Assembly (NCBI GenBank): GCA_019055375.1
Contig: JAHQIW010007200.1
Location: 248,001-312,000, forward strand
Origin: Parelaphostrongylus tenuis
Lineage: Eukaryota > Nematoda > Chromadorea > Rhabditida > Metastrongylidae
Direction of reading: 5' to 3'
DNA: 64,000 nt
Shown here: positions 21,556 through 32,784 of the stretch, one piece after another
Layout of the letters: every line of letters begins with the position of its first letter
Position numbering within the stretch: the stretch's first letter is position 1
Made by a program: the position numbers and the translations under genes
The notes under the pieces: model-generated
What the model saw: the letters and a program-made list of their open reading frames with translations, nothing else
Told to the model about the DNA's origin: nothing
Databases searched by the model: none

Positions 21556-21601
21556 AGGAGAGCCCCTGCTTTAGCAGAAGAGAGCCCCTGCTTTAGCAGA
21601 A
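21556..21601 (+). repeat. Short tandem duplication
   Basis: A 22-bp unit, AGAGCCCCTGCTTTAGCAGA followed by AG, occurs twice in direct succession, then diverges. CTGCTTTAGCAG inside the unit is itself a small hairpin. Confidence 0.85.
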
Positions 21602-21859
21602 GAGATGAGATAAGAGCCATTTTGTCGGGCATAAGCAAATGAACAGAAGGACGCTATGCTAATTTCAAAAAGGTTACGGCTACGCGAGTCAGTAAGTGTG
21701 TTCTCATAAGTTTTAGCACTGATGAAATGAAGACCAGATATAACAACCAGAAGTTATCAAAATTATGAACCAAGACTATTCAAGTTTGACTGAAAATCAA
21801 CCTGAACACGAATCTGCTATCGTTCAGGCAGCAATCAGTGCAGCGCCTATACAACTCGT

Positions 21860-22190
21860 CATCCTTAAGTTCAAAAAAAAAGCTTTTGGTCCTCGCCGCA
21901 TGACCAATGTCTCAAAATTCTTCCTGCTCAGGAAGTGCTACAGCGACCGAAAGAGGTGATTGTCAAACGGCGACAAGTCAGGACTTTGTGGCTGATGATT
22001 CAACAACTCCCACCCCAATTCAGTAAACTTCCTCTTTGGCAGTGTGGCGACGTGCAGTCTTGCGTTGTCCCAAAGTAAAACGAGACGTTACAGGGCCCGA
22101 CTGTAACGATGCAGGTGCGTAGCACTTGGTGTTGATCGTCTCACAAAGTGAGAGCAGGTCTCAGTGAGTATCAGCCTGATCTCTGGCTTG
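21860..22190 (-). mobile_element. mariner transposase remnant
   Basis: The minus strand reads LLWDNARLHVATLPKRKFTE, then LGWELLNHQPQSPDLSPFDN, HLFRSL and HFLSRKNFETL. These are the two central mariner blocks with the second and third acidic positions. An ETINTKCY-like stretch upstream fits the region before the first block. A stop after HLFRSL and missing N-terminal part show it is inactive. Confidence 0.85.
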
Positions 22191-22274
22191 CCTGGATGGA
22201 TAAGCAGCACTGACTCGGTACAGCGGGAAGCCACCGCGAATCATTGTAGAGGTCAGTTATGCATTCGAAAACCT

Positions 22275-22355
22275 CAGGCGAAGTTGCAAATTTAGGGCGA
22301 ATGCATGGAGCATCCCTCAGGGATTGGTCGGCACCGAGAGCTCTATTTTTGCCCT
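22275..22355 (+). mobile_element. SINE family C tail fragment
   Basis: GGGCGAATGCATGGAGCATC with CCTCAGGGATTGGTCGGCACC matches the end of the SINE at 12597-12895. The tRNA-like head is absent. Confidence 0.5.
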
Positions 22356-23070
22356 TTTATTGAAATGGTGTTTATTGCTCTAATAACAGAATTCATGAGA
22401 AGACCTACTACTAAGTAGAATAAAATTGTGTATAGAATTAATACATGAAAATAATCAAGATTCATGCGCAGCAGAATCACCGAAATGATTGAGCGGCTTG
22501 ATAGCTCTTGTAATATAGAGTGCAAGAATTAGCGATGGCTGCGGGATTGATCAAGCAATAACACATTGCGAACCTCATTGATATTTTGCCGGAAACATCA
22601 CGCGGTCTCGTGTTGGCAACGGCTGTTACGTTGAATTATCGCTGTGTATAATTATGATCAGAATTAGTTTAACTGTGTACATGTCTTTATGTTCTCTGGA
22701 GAGGGGTGCTTATTCTCTATAAAAGAGCGGCGAAACTGCTAATTTTGTTATAAGCGGTGCTTCCTTTACCGACTCGATGCCACAACACTTCTCTGCATCG
22801 CGATGAAGGCCGGCTGCAGACCAGTGGCTCGTCTATGTACGTCTTCACAGGCTATCACCTGCAGAATGACCACAGAAGAGTCACGCCAGCAACACTGCCA
22901 TTCGCCTGTAGACGACGAGTGATATTAGGCTTCACCTTTTGCTATGCCTCAATTATTATACTCCAAAATATTGTCAACTAAGCCACAGTTCTCTTTACCA
23001 AACATGGAAGTTAATACTCCTCATTTAGCCTCTATGCGCAGCCGCTCACACAACTCTCTCGAATTTCCGC
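22355..23070. other. No recognisable gene
   Basis: Intergenic. Short ORFs at 22343-22525 (-) and 22757-22981 (+) have no recognised features. Confidence 0.35.
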
Positions 23071-23230
23071 AGATGTTTAGATCATACAAATTTATCAAGG
23101 TAAATAAGTTGAAAGGCAGTAAAATAATAAGTAAATAAGGTGAGCCAGCACTCTCGCTCACCTTATTTACTTATTATTTCACTGCCTTTCAACTTATTTA
23201 CTTCGATAAATTTGTATGATCTAAACATCT
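23071..23230. repeat. Near-perfect 160-bp foldback
   Basis: Two arms of 74 bp, starting AGATGTTTAGATCATACAAA and ending with the complement of that sequence, pair with about three mismatches around a 12-nt centre. The arms are AT-rich. The high identity implies recent origin or ongoing correction. Confidence 0.92.
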
Positions 23231-23231
23231 A

Positions 23232-24190
23232 TCGTGCTCAGTTCTTAACTACACTCACAACCATCGCGCGTTTTCTTGCGCTCTCTATAAATATTTTTCA
23301 AAAACCGTCAATGTTACCCAGTTTATTTCCATATGATTATGAAACGCTTAAATCCAATCACATTCCTGCACATGTTTGTGAATTGAATTCTATTCTGCTA
23401 AACACGGTGCAAACCAAATGCATATTTTTCATACATCGATCGCCCGCTGCACATTTCAGGTAGTCAGCATAAGAGCTCAATGCAATAGAAATAAAAGATT
23501 TTGTCACGTATCATGACTACCATTCACGAATAAAATTGCTGTCATCACTGAGTTATTCCCTTTTCAAAACTGATTCTCAGATCGCTATTGCTGTGACATT
23601 TATATACCGGATATGCCCTCGATGATTGCAGTTTTGATTTTCAACAAATGAAATAAGTATGCAGTAGTTTTCTCAGTATATGTATGCAAATGCATTTTTC
23701 TTAGATATTTTTGCATTAAAGGCGACAAGGGACTATTCTAATCATCCTTTGGACAGGAATTTTTTTAAAGAATTACGAGTCAGCGAAGGGTTAAATCTCT
23801 GGCTAGAGCCGTAAAGCGCCCGTTCATCGAAAAATCTTTTATAACACTGTAAAATCCAAAATAGAACTATGTTTCACACGACCACGAGTCTTTCTGCCCT
23901 ATCTCGCTCATAACTGCTGGACAAAATTCCCTCCTAAGACTGCTAGTGCTCTTTCGATAGCAGAACTCTCAAGGAACTTGAAAGTCTGTTTAATGTTTGA
24001 AAAAGCTCTTTTGATAGCGGTATAGGAGAAAGAACAGATTCGTGTTTTGTACCTCGCCGGACAGAGCTTTTTCTTCAGACTTTCAGTAATCATTTGATAT
24101 TTTAAGTTTCAATGATGCCAACGTCGTGCTTATTTCCTCAAAAGACCGTTTCACTGCAGTGTAACAGGGAAAATCAGACCAAGTTTTCAC
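23232..24190. other. No recognisable gene
   Basis: AT-rich spacer. Chance ORFs only. Confidence 0.35.
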
Positions 24191-24194
24191 CTAA

Positions 24195-24400
24195 TCGGTA
24201 GCTTGTTTAAAGGCTAGCCTACGGGCAGAAGGATCGGGGCGACCGATCGAGGATCTGACATGTCAGAATGTGGGGTGCAGGTTGTTACTCAATTTGAAAT
24301 TTTCTTCGTCTCATGAGGCGGTCGGCATTGACTGCCGGAGAGAATTGGGGTGAGGGAGGGGTGGAGCTCGGCTCTACACGTTGCGTGATCAACATCGCAC
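24195..24400 (+). mobile_element. SINE family B copy left of H1
   Basis: It begins GGCTAGCCTACGGGCAGA, a tRNA A-box-like start, and continues with a GTGGGGTGCAGGTTGTTA segment. It ends in a GC-rich stretch, ACTGCCGGAGAG..GGGAGGGGTGGA. An inverted copy is at 26440-26625, on the other side of the H1 gene. Confidence 0.6.
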
Positions 24401-25180
24401 CCATTCTGCCACAGTTCCTCTTTTACTGATTTCATAACATGCATTTTTGCATGCAACATAAAATTGCAATTTTTCACAGAGCTATTCCGAAAAGTATCCG
24501 CTCGCCAGTAATTTGATGCCCAGTGAAAGATCAGTCACCGTCATGTGCAGATGCGGACTGCAAACGAAACCAAACACTCTATTTATTCAAGAAGATGTCA
24601 GCTTAATTCTGATAGAAAGCTAAACTCTTGCAGTACGTCTCCTGAAAAGTAGTTCAAAGTGGAACATGCCACGATTTTGAGCCTAATCCTAAAACTTTTG
24701 CAAAAACTGAACTTTCTGTTCGTGTACTCTGTCAACTATTTCTGTTGGAATATCTTCCTGGAAAATGTCACAGGCAACTGATTTTCAATGTGATTCTATG
24801 TTAAATTACTTTCTTTTATAAATACTGCGGCTGTTCCTTTGTTTCATCACCTAAAAATAGGAATTTTCTCCACCGAATTGGCAATACCTGACGCCGAGAG
24901 TCCGACACAGTGTACATAAACCAGCCTCAATTGGTCTTACAGAGCAGTGTAAATATCGAAGTTTCGTGATCTCGTAGACAAATATGCTTTCCATACATAT
25001 CCAAAGTTTTACGATGGCTTATGCGTTGGATCGATCGCTATAGTACTTTTTCTAAGCGACACTCAACACGGTGCCTGGCCTTTTAGGTCCGCGACAAGGG
25101 CGACGCGTTTGGGGGCGCAAAACTGGGAAATCGCCACCGAGCTTAGCCACCAATTTGTTGTCAACGGCGCCGTGGATCGT
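24400..25180. other. Upstream region of H1
   Basis: No gene is seen. GC content rises from about 25050, with GC-rich blocks close to the H1 start. No TATA box could be chosen with confidence. Confidence 0.35.
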
Positions 25181-25181
25181 C

Positions 25182-25887
25182 ATGTCTTCTACTATGGCAA
25201 GCGCCGCTACCGCCACGACTGCTGCTGAAACTACTTCTCCTAAAACCGGCAAAGGCTCCGAAGCCGAAAGCAGAAAAGAAGTTTCCATCTCATCCTACCT
25301 ACTCGGCCATGATCCTTAAGGCGGTTGCCGAGTTGAAGGGTAGGAACGGATCGTCTAAAGCTGCTATCCTGAAATACCTGATGGCACACTACAAGCTAGG
25401 AGATAATACCAACAAGGTAATTATACTTTGGTCTTCAACATTTGTTTTTCTGTTTCGATTCTGAAGTACGATTTGTTGCAGATCGAAACTCAGCTCCGCA
25501 TGGCCCACAAGAAGGCTGTGATGAAAGGCGGTGAAGGGGATCGGGGCATCCGGAAGCTTCAGGCTCGGTGGGAAAAAGTTCGAGTCTTTCACTAAAAAGG
25601 TAAGTGTCTTTGGATGATTTATTCTGAGGTATGCTTGGCTTGAGCAGTATAAACAACGTCGCGCCGTTTAGGACATGAGCAAGAAATCGGCTGTCAGGGA
25701 GCACAAGTCTCCCAGCAAGGCCGCATCGGAGAAGCCCAAAGCGGAAAAGAAGACGAAGAGCCCGAAGAAGGCTAAAGTTCCGAAAGCGAAGGCTGCCAAA
25801 ACGAGGCCTGCTAGCAAGACCGCCAAACCGAAAAAGGCCAAGAACTCGAAGACCTCGAGCTCCAAGGCGAAGAAGGCCGTGGCTTAG
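25182..25887 (+). CDS. Linker histone H1, three exons, two frame breaks
   Basis: Exons 25182-25416, 25482-25599 and 25672-25887, with GTAATT and GTAAGT donors and TTGCAG and TTTAG acceptors. Domains in order: an alanine/threonine-rich start, the globular winged-helix domain with HPTYSAMILKAVAELKGRNG then SSKAAILKYLMAHYKLGDNT, a second-exon GIGASGSFRLGGKKFESF, and a lysine/alanine/proline tail ending KAKKAVA. Exons 1 and 2 each carry a net one-base excess: near CCTAAAACCGG in exon 1, and near AAAGGCGGTGAAG in exon 2. The start peptide and the globular domain are therefore in different frames. Exon 3 is intact. Both breaks touch short base runs, so assembly error is as likely as a pseudogene. 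The protein binds linker DNA at the nucleosome entry/exit site. Confidence 0.8.
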
Positions 25888-25951
25888 ATTTAGTGCCTTG
25901 TCGCTTTTCGAAGATCTCTTGTATATAAATAAATCTTGTATACTTCTGAAG

Positions 25952-25957
25952 AATAAA
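25952..25957 (+). terminator. H1 poly(A) signal
   Basis: AATAAA lies 65 bases after the H1 stop codon, the expected position. This indicates a polyadenylated mRNA, not the stem-loop type of replication-dependent histones. Confidence 0.6.
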
Positions 25958-25959
25958 TT

Positions 25960-26438
25960 TATACTCGTGTAGTTTTTTGTGCTGGCATTGCTTGGTAGAG
26001 CTACACAATGTCGTGGCCAATGAGTCGTTTATTTGTGGTCCCAGGTACAGCTGAGTGGAAAGTTACACATTGGCCCTGAACCACTGACCTGGCTGGGGTT
26101 TCGCGCCGTAGCCTGCGACACCATACCGAACTTCAGCTTGTGGTTTGTGAACTGAGAACTGGTGTGGTTATGCGTTCATCCTTTGAGTAGCGGTCGACAT
26201 CGGGTTTGGTTTAAAAGTAGTGGCGGTTTGTGCGATGTCGAAGATTGCCGTTTGATTTTGGAGTGTATTTTCAACTAGACGTGGTTATGTTGAACATGAT
26301 TCCAAAGTGTATTTCTTGGTTTTGTTGCTAATGACGTATCACTTGCTTCTTCACTAACATTAAGGTGGAAAGGAAGTTTTGGGTGCACTTGTGAAAGATT
26401 GGAAATTTATGCGTGAATTCAGAGAGAAACAATGCTGA
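25960..26438. other. No recognisable gene
   Basis: Spacer between the H1 poly(A) signal and the inverted SINE. Nothing can be supported. Confidence 0.35.
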
Positions 26439-26439
26439 C

Positions 26440-26625
26440 TATTTTTACGGGGCAAGTGGAGCCGTGATCCACCCCTCCCCTCCGCCTCCCTCAGCTCTCT
26501 CCGGCAGTCAGTAGCAACACCCTATGGAACGAGAAGAATTTCAGTTGGATAACAAGTTACACCCCATATGTGTAATTCGTCAGGTCATCGATCTATCGCT
26601 CTGCCCATAGGCTAGCCGGTGAAGA
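26440..26625 (-). mobile_element. SINE family B copy right of H1
   Basis: On the minus strand it starts CCGGCTAGCCTATGGGCAGA, continues GGGGTGTAACTTGTTATCC and ends in the GC-rich CTGCCGGAGAG..GGAGGGGTGGATC block. This is the same order as at 24195-24400 but inverted. Confidence 0.6.
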
Positions 26626-26639
26626 AGCGCTGAATGTGT

Positions 26640-27335
26640 GAACTCTATCTATCTAAGTGAACCAAGAGAAGCATTCTCAACAACCACCAACGCTTCGGTA
26701 ATCAAAAAGCTAAGCTGCTATGCACTCTAATATCTTAACAGAACAGTTACAGCTTCAAGAATGGCATTGAAGAAAATCATCAAGGAACAATGCTTGAGTC
26801 ACTTCATAGCCACTCTTCTTCCCTCATATAAAAGGAAAGATCACGGATTTCCAGGACCACTGGTTCTTCTTTCCAGAGTCAAACATGTTTTTTCGTCGTT
26901 GAGCAATCAAACAGCACCTGGTTCGAAGAGGATAGGACTAGAACACATGGAGAATCATTGGCCAGTTTCTCATAAGCACTCTGCCTCTGCTCTTACATGC
27001 TTCCTGTCAAGGTGTACTACTCCTGCAGCCAATGAAAAGCAAGTAAGGCCGTGTTATTGCTTGGAACAGGAAGCCTTTACATCATTAGTGAGCATTCGCA
27101 ATCATTTCTCTGTTCGCCGTCTAGAACTGTGCATTCAAGTTGTTCCTCACTGTATGAAGAGGAGACAGGACGAAGGAAGCGATAAGAACAAGCACAATTT
27201 GTAAAGAAATCTTCAGCTCCATAGATTGTATTCACGCAGTAGGCAAAACTCATTGAAGTCTTGCAGGCGTACAAAAGACCGCACTATATCTCATCCATCG
27301 ATTTTCAGGAGGCTTTTGACTATATTTAAGGCTTT
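26640..27335 (+). mobile_element. RTE-type LINE reverse transcriptase fragment
   Basis: In pieces, the plus strand gives TVTASRMALKKIIKEQ and SNQTAPGSKRIGLEHM. These match the RTE segments normally reading TVTASRKAMEKII and TAPGPDRIRPEHL. Later frames give IDCIHAV, LIEVLQAYKRP and SIDFQEAFD, matching the FIDLKKAFDSVE region. Frames change several times, so it is dead. The 5' endonuclease is missing, with the left end abutting the SINE at 26440-26625. Coding similarity stops near 27335, where Penelope-type sequence begins. Confidence 0.8.
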
Positions 27336-27344
27336 ACGAGGTTC

Positions 27345-28240
27345 GTATCTTTTCCCAGTCGATTGCTCTTCTTTCTGGTCGATGGGTTTTCGAGGTTTGC
27401 TTGTGGCTAACGTTTTGGCGAATACGCCTTCTTAAGAGCCTGAGCGTATTATTCGTTGAAGCTTTATTTATATGACTATATACTGTGAGAGAAAGAAAAT
27501 TGAAATCTACGGTGTTGATAAGCGATAACTGATTCAGGGAATACCACTCACCTTACAATCTAGTCCAGGGACTACCTATGTTGGTTAGCGCCAGGGTGAC
27601 GTATGAGCCCGCCCCCCATGTCACTAGGTCCAAATTATGGATAGGTGCCATCTGAGACCCATGCTAGAAAATCAATTTGAGATAAGATGCCATGTGGTTG
27701 GTTATGTTAAGGCACTCTCCGTTTTTGTTCATTTTTTGGGTTTCTGGAATTTATCCAGGAAGCTTCAAGGGTCCTTCGCGCCAATGTTTTTTGGTTCGTG
27801 CGCCAGGATTTTGACTACTACCTCGAAGTCGTCATCGTTGTGTCTTTTTTATCCTGTGTGTACCTAGAGGTTTACATAGGTCTATATTTGCTTTTCCGTC
27901 TAGGTGTTCATTAATGAGGATGTGGAGTGGTCTGTCTGTTTTCGCCGATATATTCGTCACCACATGTATTACAAGAGATAAGGTATATTGTACCTACGCT
28001 CATGCAATCGCCGTCTCTACCGTTGGGACAAATAACGCAGTCCCTTGTAATACATAGACGGTCATACAAGCGGTTTCGAGCTAAGTGACGTCGCAGTGTT
28101 TTAGGAGGATTTTCTGCAGTTCTTACAGAATCTTCTAGACCACCTGTTTTTCAGACACTTTCTAAAAGCGGTACTGACTTCGTCTGTTATGGAAGGTAGT
28201 ATAAGAGGTACCTTACTGATTAGGTGTGGCGCCCTGTCGT
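27345..28240 (-). mobile_element. Penelope-like element, GIY-YIG end and terminal repeat
   Basis: On the minus strand from about 28230 the frame reads PLILPSITDEVSTAFRKCLK, then RNRLYDRLCITRDCVICPNG and GTIYLISCNTCGDEYIGE. A shifted frame continues with DRPLHILINEHLDGKAN, PLGTHR and VVVKILAHEPK. This is the C-terminal cysteine-containing linker and GIY-YIG endonuclease domain of Penelope-like elements, with GTIYL..YIG, the arginine and the EH pair visible. One extra A in a run at 27939-27942 breaks the frame after YIGE. Further down lies a terminal-repeat segment with a hammerhead-like motif. The reverse transcriptase part is absent. Confidence 0.85.
27405..27440 (-). ncRNA. Minimal hammerhead-like motif, Penelope type
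   Basis: On the minus strand: GGCU, CUUAAGA, A, GGCG/CGCC with a UAUU loop, AAAACGUU, AGCC. Stem I and stem II are perfect, but the G of CUGANGA is U and GAA is AAA. It lies where a terminal-repeat ribozyme is expected, downstream of the GIY-YIG frame. Confidence 0.45.
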
Positions 28241-28254
28241 TCCCATTGTAAGGC

Positions 28255-29410
28255 TTTTCGCTCCTTCAAAGGTTTATATTATTAACATTCCGAGATTTCA
28301 AGAAAGTCAGTCTTTTGAGCTTTTGAATCAGTTGAGAAGAAGCAGTTATAGAGATACTGAACAGCCAAGAAGCCGTCACGAAGTAAATAAAGGTTCTTGC
28401 GGATTTTGAACACTTCGCAATCAGACTATCACCATCTGACATCAACAGTGATATTACTATCGACAAAAGAAGAGGAGAACGGCAAAACGAAGAGACCTTG
28501 TTGAAATATTCCATATCATCCTCCAGATGGTCATGTGCACTTAAAATGAGTCAATATGAAAATAAAAAACTACGGTCGACGGTTGCACCATCTTCCTATG
28601 GCCGGTAACATTGTTCTTGTAGCAACAAACTTTAATCGTACAGAATGAATGTTGATGATCTTGATAACGTTTATGAAAAATTGACCCCGACTAAACTCTG
28701 TGGAAATAATATTTGTGAGGAAGGAACTGCTCCTAAATGTCTCATACACGCTCAATGGAATGAGTATCTTTAACAGTGTCAGTTATCTGAGTTTCAAGCC
28801 AATATAATGAACGACATAGCTCCACAGTTGAGCAGGAAAAAACGAGCGGCTGAGTTAGCTTCAAAAGCATCGGGGATCCAGTGAAGAGGAAAAACGTCAT
28901 GGGACTCCGCGCTCATCTTTTCGACTGAACGGGTGACTCTAGCCAGCGTATGCGCCAGAAATATGGTAGCAACATGGAAAGGATAAAAAAATCACTTGGT
29001 TTTATCAATACTCCTACCAAAACATAAAAGTTAGGGGCATCTCTTTCATGAGATTCAAAGTCAGCGTTAACGACTTAGAATTAATGATGCCGTTTTAATA
29101 CGCGGCTGTCAGAATTAAAATGGACCGGACATGCAATGCGTTTTGGCGACAATTTATTGTTGAAACTCATCACCGAGTGGATTTCCCGAAATGTCAGACA
29201 TCACAATAAGACCACCAACCCAATAGCCCGATTTATTCTCAAAACTCTAGAAAAAAAGTTATAGGATTCGGAGAATTCATACAGGGAGGAAAATCCACTG
29301 TGTTACTCTTGCCCGGATAGGAGGAAATCAGAATTCTATTGGTGCCTATTCAAATCACTTTACTACCAATGGAGTAACAGTTGATGGTGGTCAACTACTC
29401 ACAATCTAAT
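28255..29410 (+). mobile_element. RTE-type LINE, C-terminal half
   Basis: The order of conserved pieces is that of an RTE. SDINSDITIDKRRGERQNE corresponds to the region normally reading INxxRGVRQGDT. YGRRLHHLPMAGNIVLVA is the catalytic box with MAGN where active elements have FADD. SYTLNGMSIFNSVSYL follows, then APQLSRKKRAA, LKWTGHAMRFGDN and finally a GRKIHCVTLARIGG stretch. The end at about 29410 has a short GTTGATGGTGGTCAAC tail. Many stops are present. It is probably the other half of the fragment at 26640-27335. Confidence 0.8.
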
Positions 29411-29544
29411 GGAAAAATCAGTTCAAATGTCTACTTGTTGTGTGGAGCACTTTACTTCGTATGGTTGCAAAGCAATGGATTGCGTTAGATTTTCAGTGAA
29501 TATATATGAGAGATATCAATTGATTAATTAGACATTGCATGATT

Positions 29545-29660
29545 GGGTGCTGTGGCCGAGTGGATGTGAAGCTCGTCGTGGTGCACATAGGGTCAAACTC
29601 CACACCCTTCATTCCTCCTCTACCCCCACCACCACTTATCAACACTCAACAACAAACACT
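29545..29660 (+). mobile_element. tRNA(Ser/Leu)-like SINE copy
   Basis: GCTGTGGCCGAGTGGATGTG contains a perfect A-box (TGGCCGAGTGG) and is followed by a B-box-like GGGTCAAACTCC. A C-rich CTCCTCTACCCCCACC stretch comes next. Related inverted copies are at 41395-41480 and 61735-61815. Confidence 0.6.
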
Positions 29661-29809
29661 ATGGGACACCACAGCCAAACCATCGAGATTGCAAGGACAT
29701 GCGCTCAACCAGTATTCAACGACGTTCAACAAGAAGACGAAAAACTATTGAATGCTCGAAGTAATGGGGTCCGTACAGTAAAAAAAGCATTCCGCAGATG
29801 GATTATATA

Positions 29810-32475
29810 GTGCTTGAGGTAAAGTGCAAGATATGGTATGATAAATCAATTATGAGCTATGAGAAACGTTGGTCATCAATCTTGAAGATGTGCCAACCTC
29901 GCTGAAGCTTCATTCTTTGAGGACTGCAGATAATTAGATCTCACAATTGACACACAATAATCGTTATTTGAGATAGATTTTCTCTCTCAATTCAGGAAAC
30001 ACTTTAGTAATTTGTAACCCGATGGTGACGATTTTCCGTGCACGCTAACATAAGCATATATAAGTCTTGCGCGCGAAAAAAAACGCCCAAAAGTGAAACG
30101 TAATCTCTTTTCAATCATAAAGCACACTTTGAAAACCTTCACAAAAACGAAATTAGCATTGAAATTGTCGAGATTCGTGGCATCAGCTGAGTAATAGTCT
30201 ATTCTAATATAGACCATTAGCAGACTCCAGCCGTCCAGTAGAAGCACTCCGAGTGTCAAGCATTTATATTCCTTCGCCATACTAAAAATGCACTGAAAAA
30301 GCCTTTTGAGAAATGGAGAACAATGATGAGATTATCGAGACTTACGCTTCGAATAACTACTGAACTTCCAGTAAAAAAGCTCTATGAAGCGGAGAAACCG
30401 TTGAAATAAGGATATTTTGCAAGAGAATTTTTATCTACGCCGAAATTTAGTGAAAGCAGAATTTTTTCGCTTTCTTTTGTTCAGTCGAGTTGGGGAAATG
30501 TTCCACAGTAAAAACATATGACACTGCTTGACAAAACGTACGCCAATAACATACCCAAAGGCCTCTCCGTGGCCATGTACGCCATGCATACTCACTGTTT
30601 CCAAAATTAAACAATACCAAAAACTAGCAAAACATGCCTTATTCCTGGCTCTTCCACAAGTGCATGACGTTGAGAGGATAAAAGCGACCTATATTTTGCT
30701 ACAATGAATTGAATATCCTGACGCTTGAATTATCTGTTCACTAACAATGCAGTAGAGTTATGATGCACTAACAAATACAGTGTGGGTAATCAGATGGAAG
30801 GATAGTAGATAGTAGCACTACCTATCGTAGTCCTCCCATTCCTAATAATCTCCAATGAAATCGCGATTTAGCAGCTTTTTTATCAATAAATTTGCAACAG
30901 AACTCAACAGTTTTAGTAAAAAATAAAGAGTTTATCCCTAATTATGGCTGAAGTTCATCGCTGATTTAGATATTTTTGATAATGTGTTTTGGCCAGATTC
31001 CTCTCTGTTCGTTTAGTATATTTTTTGTCGTCATTTAGATCATCATCGTCAGTTTCGTCTTCACATTGTAGCAAGCAAATCATAGCCTGATCAGATTCAG
31101 TCTATTCATCCCCATTTTCGCCTCGGGATAAGTGATTTTTGAAGCTAATTTTAACCTTTCTATCTCCTATATGTAAATAAATTGATTTGTTTTTCATTTC
31201 ACGCGATTAGTCATCAGATCTTACTGTGCGAATCCCAGCACTTCTAGCACTTGATTCACTTTTTTACATTTATCTTTAACAAATGATTTCGAACTGTTGC
31301 TTAAAGAGCTGAACTCTCACATGACTTTCGTAGAATGCTGGTTGAAACGACTCTTTCCACAATATTACAAATTTCAGAACTAAAACGCTCCAAGGCGATC
31401 TGTAGATTCTTAGTATGAGAGTGTTGAGAGAAGGGTCAGCCTACGAACATGCTACTCGATAACTGACCATTTGGCCACCACTCCTCCTTTACAAACGGGG
31501 TACAACATAAGATGATCATTTACGACAGTAATTATCACATGTGCGAAAATCATGTATGAAGAAGAAGGACTAATTCAACTATTACTTTAATTTATTTTAT
31601 TCCATACCACTCAATCTTTCCAATCTGTGGCTCCTCACATTCCGCATTGGATACGTCATTTCGTACCTATCACCACAAAGTTCTTCTTAAGTTTCTTGAG
31701 TTCTTTCGACTGCTATTAGCAGATTACATCTTCTGCATGAGTTTTGTAGAACATCGGTCGAGACAATTCTTCTCGCATTCTTGGAGGCAGTCAAGCTAAA
31801 GCGCTTTCTTATGCGCTTGTCGATTATCTGGGATAACGTTATGAAAGGGTTTCAAACCGGCATATTGATACTTTCTGAGGACCACATCAATAATCATGAA
31901 GTCCTTCTTTACCCTGTACCCGCACTTCGGTATAACAAACAAAATGCAGAATAAAATTTATTAATCAAAGCTGTAATTATCACATATGTGGCAAATCCTT
32001 GGTAAATTGGGTCTGCGTAGGTCAGTATGCGGTGCACTCCATAGCGGAAATTATGTTAGCATAGGTTAACACCAACTGCAGAACTCTTTCGCCACCAGTG
32101 GGTTGACTGTGGGTTTCAGAAGTGTGCGAATAGCGCCACAGTGCATTGTCGTATTCTTTGTCGTATTCGGCAGAGCTCTTCGAAATGAGTGTGAGCAATA
32201 GCGCAGTACTACCACCGCTTGGTTTCCAAGAAGAATTGTCATGAACTTCAATTAACCTTTCATCATCTTGATGCAAAATTTGTGTTAAACTTCCTTTCAA
32301 GTTCAAATTTCGTAGCATTCCGTCCTACCACTGACAAGCTAGACAGGTTCCAAGAAACAATGATTCCAAAGAGCAATGATTGTCAGAGAACACTGCAGCA
32401 CTGTTGCGCCGTGAATTAAAAAAATTTACCATAACGTTCTTACAATAACACGAGAAAAATTGAAGATCAACCAAG
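29810..32475. other. Long stretch without recognisable gene
   Basis: AT-rich sequence. The longest ORFs (29987-30280 and 32022-32318, both minus) have no recognised domains or splice context. No repeat from elsewhere in the window was matched here. Confidence 0.4.
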
Positions 32476-32479
32476 GCTC

Positions 32480-32745
32480 TTTTTATTTAGCCGCTTCTAG
32501 CGGTGGTTTGATGTTACAAATATTTACCCATTGATGTAGATTGATGTGCAAAACTTTCGCGTCAGGCGGGACTAGAACCCGCTCCTCACTCTTTCCGGGA
32601 ATGCGTGCTCTATCCGTTACACTACTGACGCCCATTTTGCACATCGCTCTTTCTACGTTACAGCGCATCTATCTGTCAGCCGTCAGCAGTCAACGGCTTG
32701 GTCCGGGTTGTCGGTTTCGACATTGAACCGAGCCACGCTGACAGA
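32480..32745 (-). mobile_element. SINE family E copy, full-length
   Basis: On the minus strand the element opens with a CTGTCAGC..GACGGCTGACAG region, then GCGCTGTAACGTAGAAAGAG. A tRNA-like body follows at 32559-32631. The end holds a hairpin CCGCTAGAAGCGG and a TAAATAAAAAG tail. The tRNA-like body has a perfect seven-pair acceptor stem (GCGTCAG/CTGACGC), a perfect GCGGG/CCCGC T-stem, and an anticodon arm whose loop is CCGGAAA. Confidence 0.75.
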
Positions 32746-32784
32746 TTTGGATATAAAGATCAAACAAAATTCTTTTTATTTATT

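Noticed and set aside
25071..25319. 82-codon ORF starting upstream of H1
   Set aside because: It begins at GTG in the probable 5' untranslated region and runs into the globular domain out of frame.
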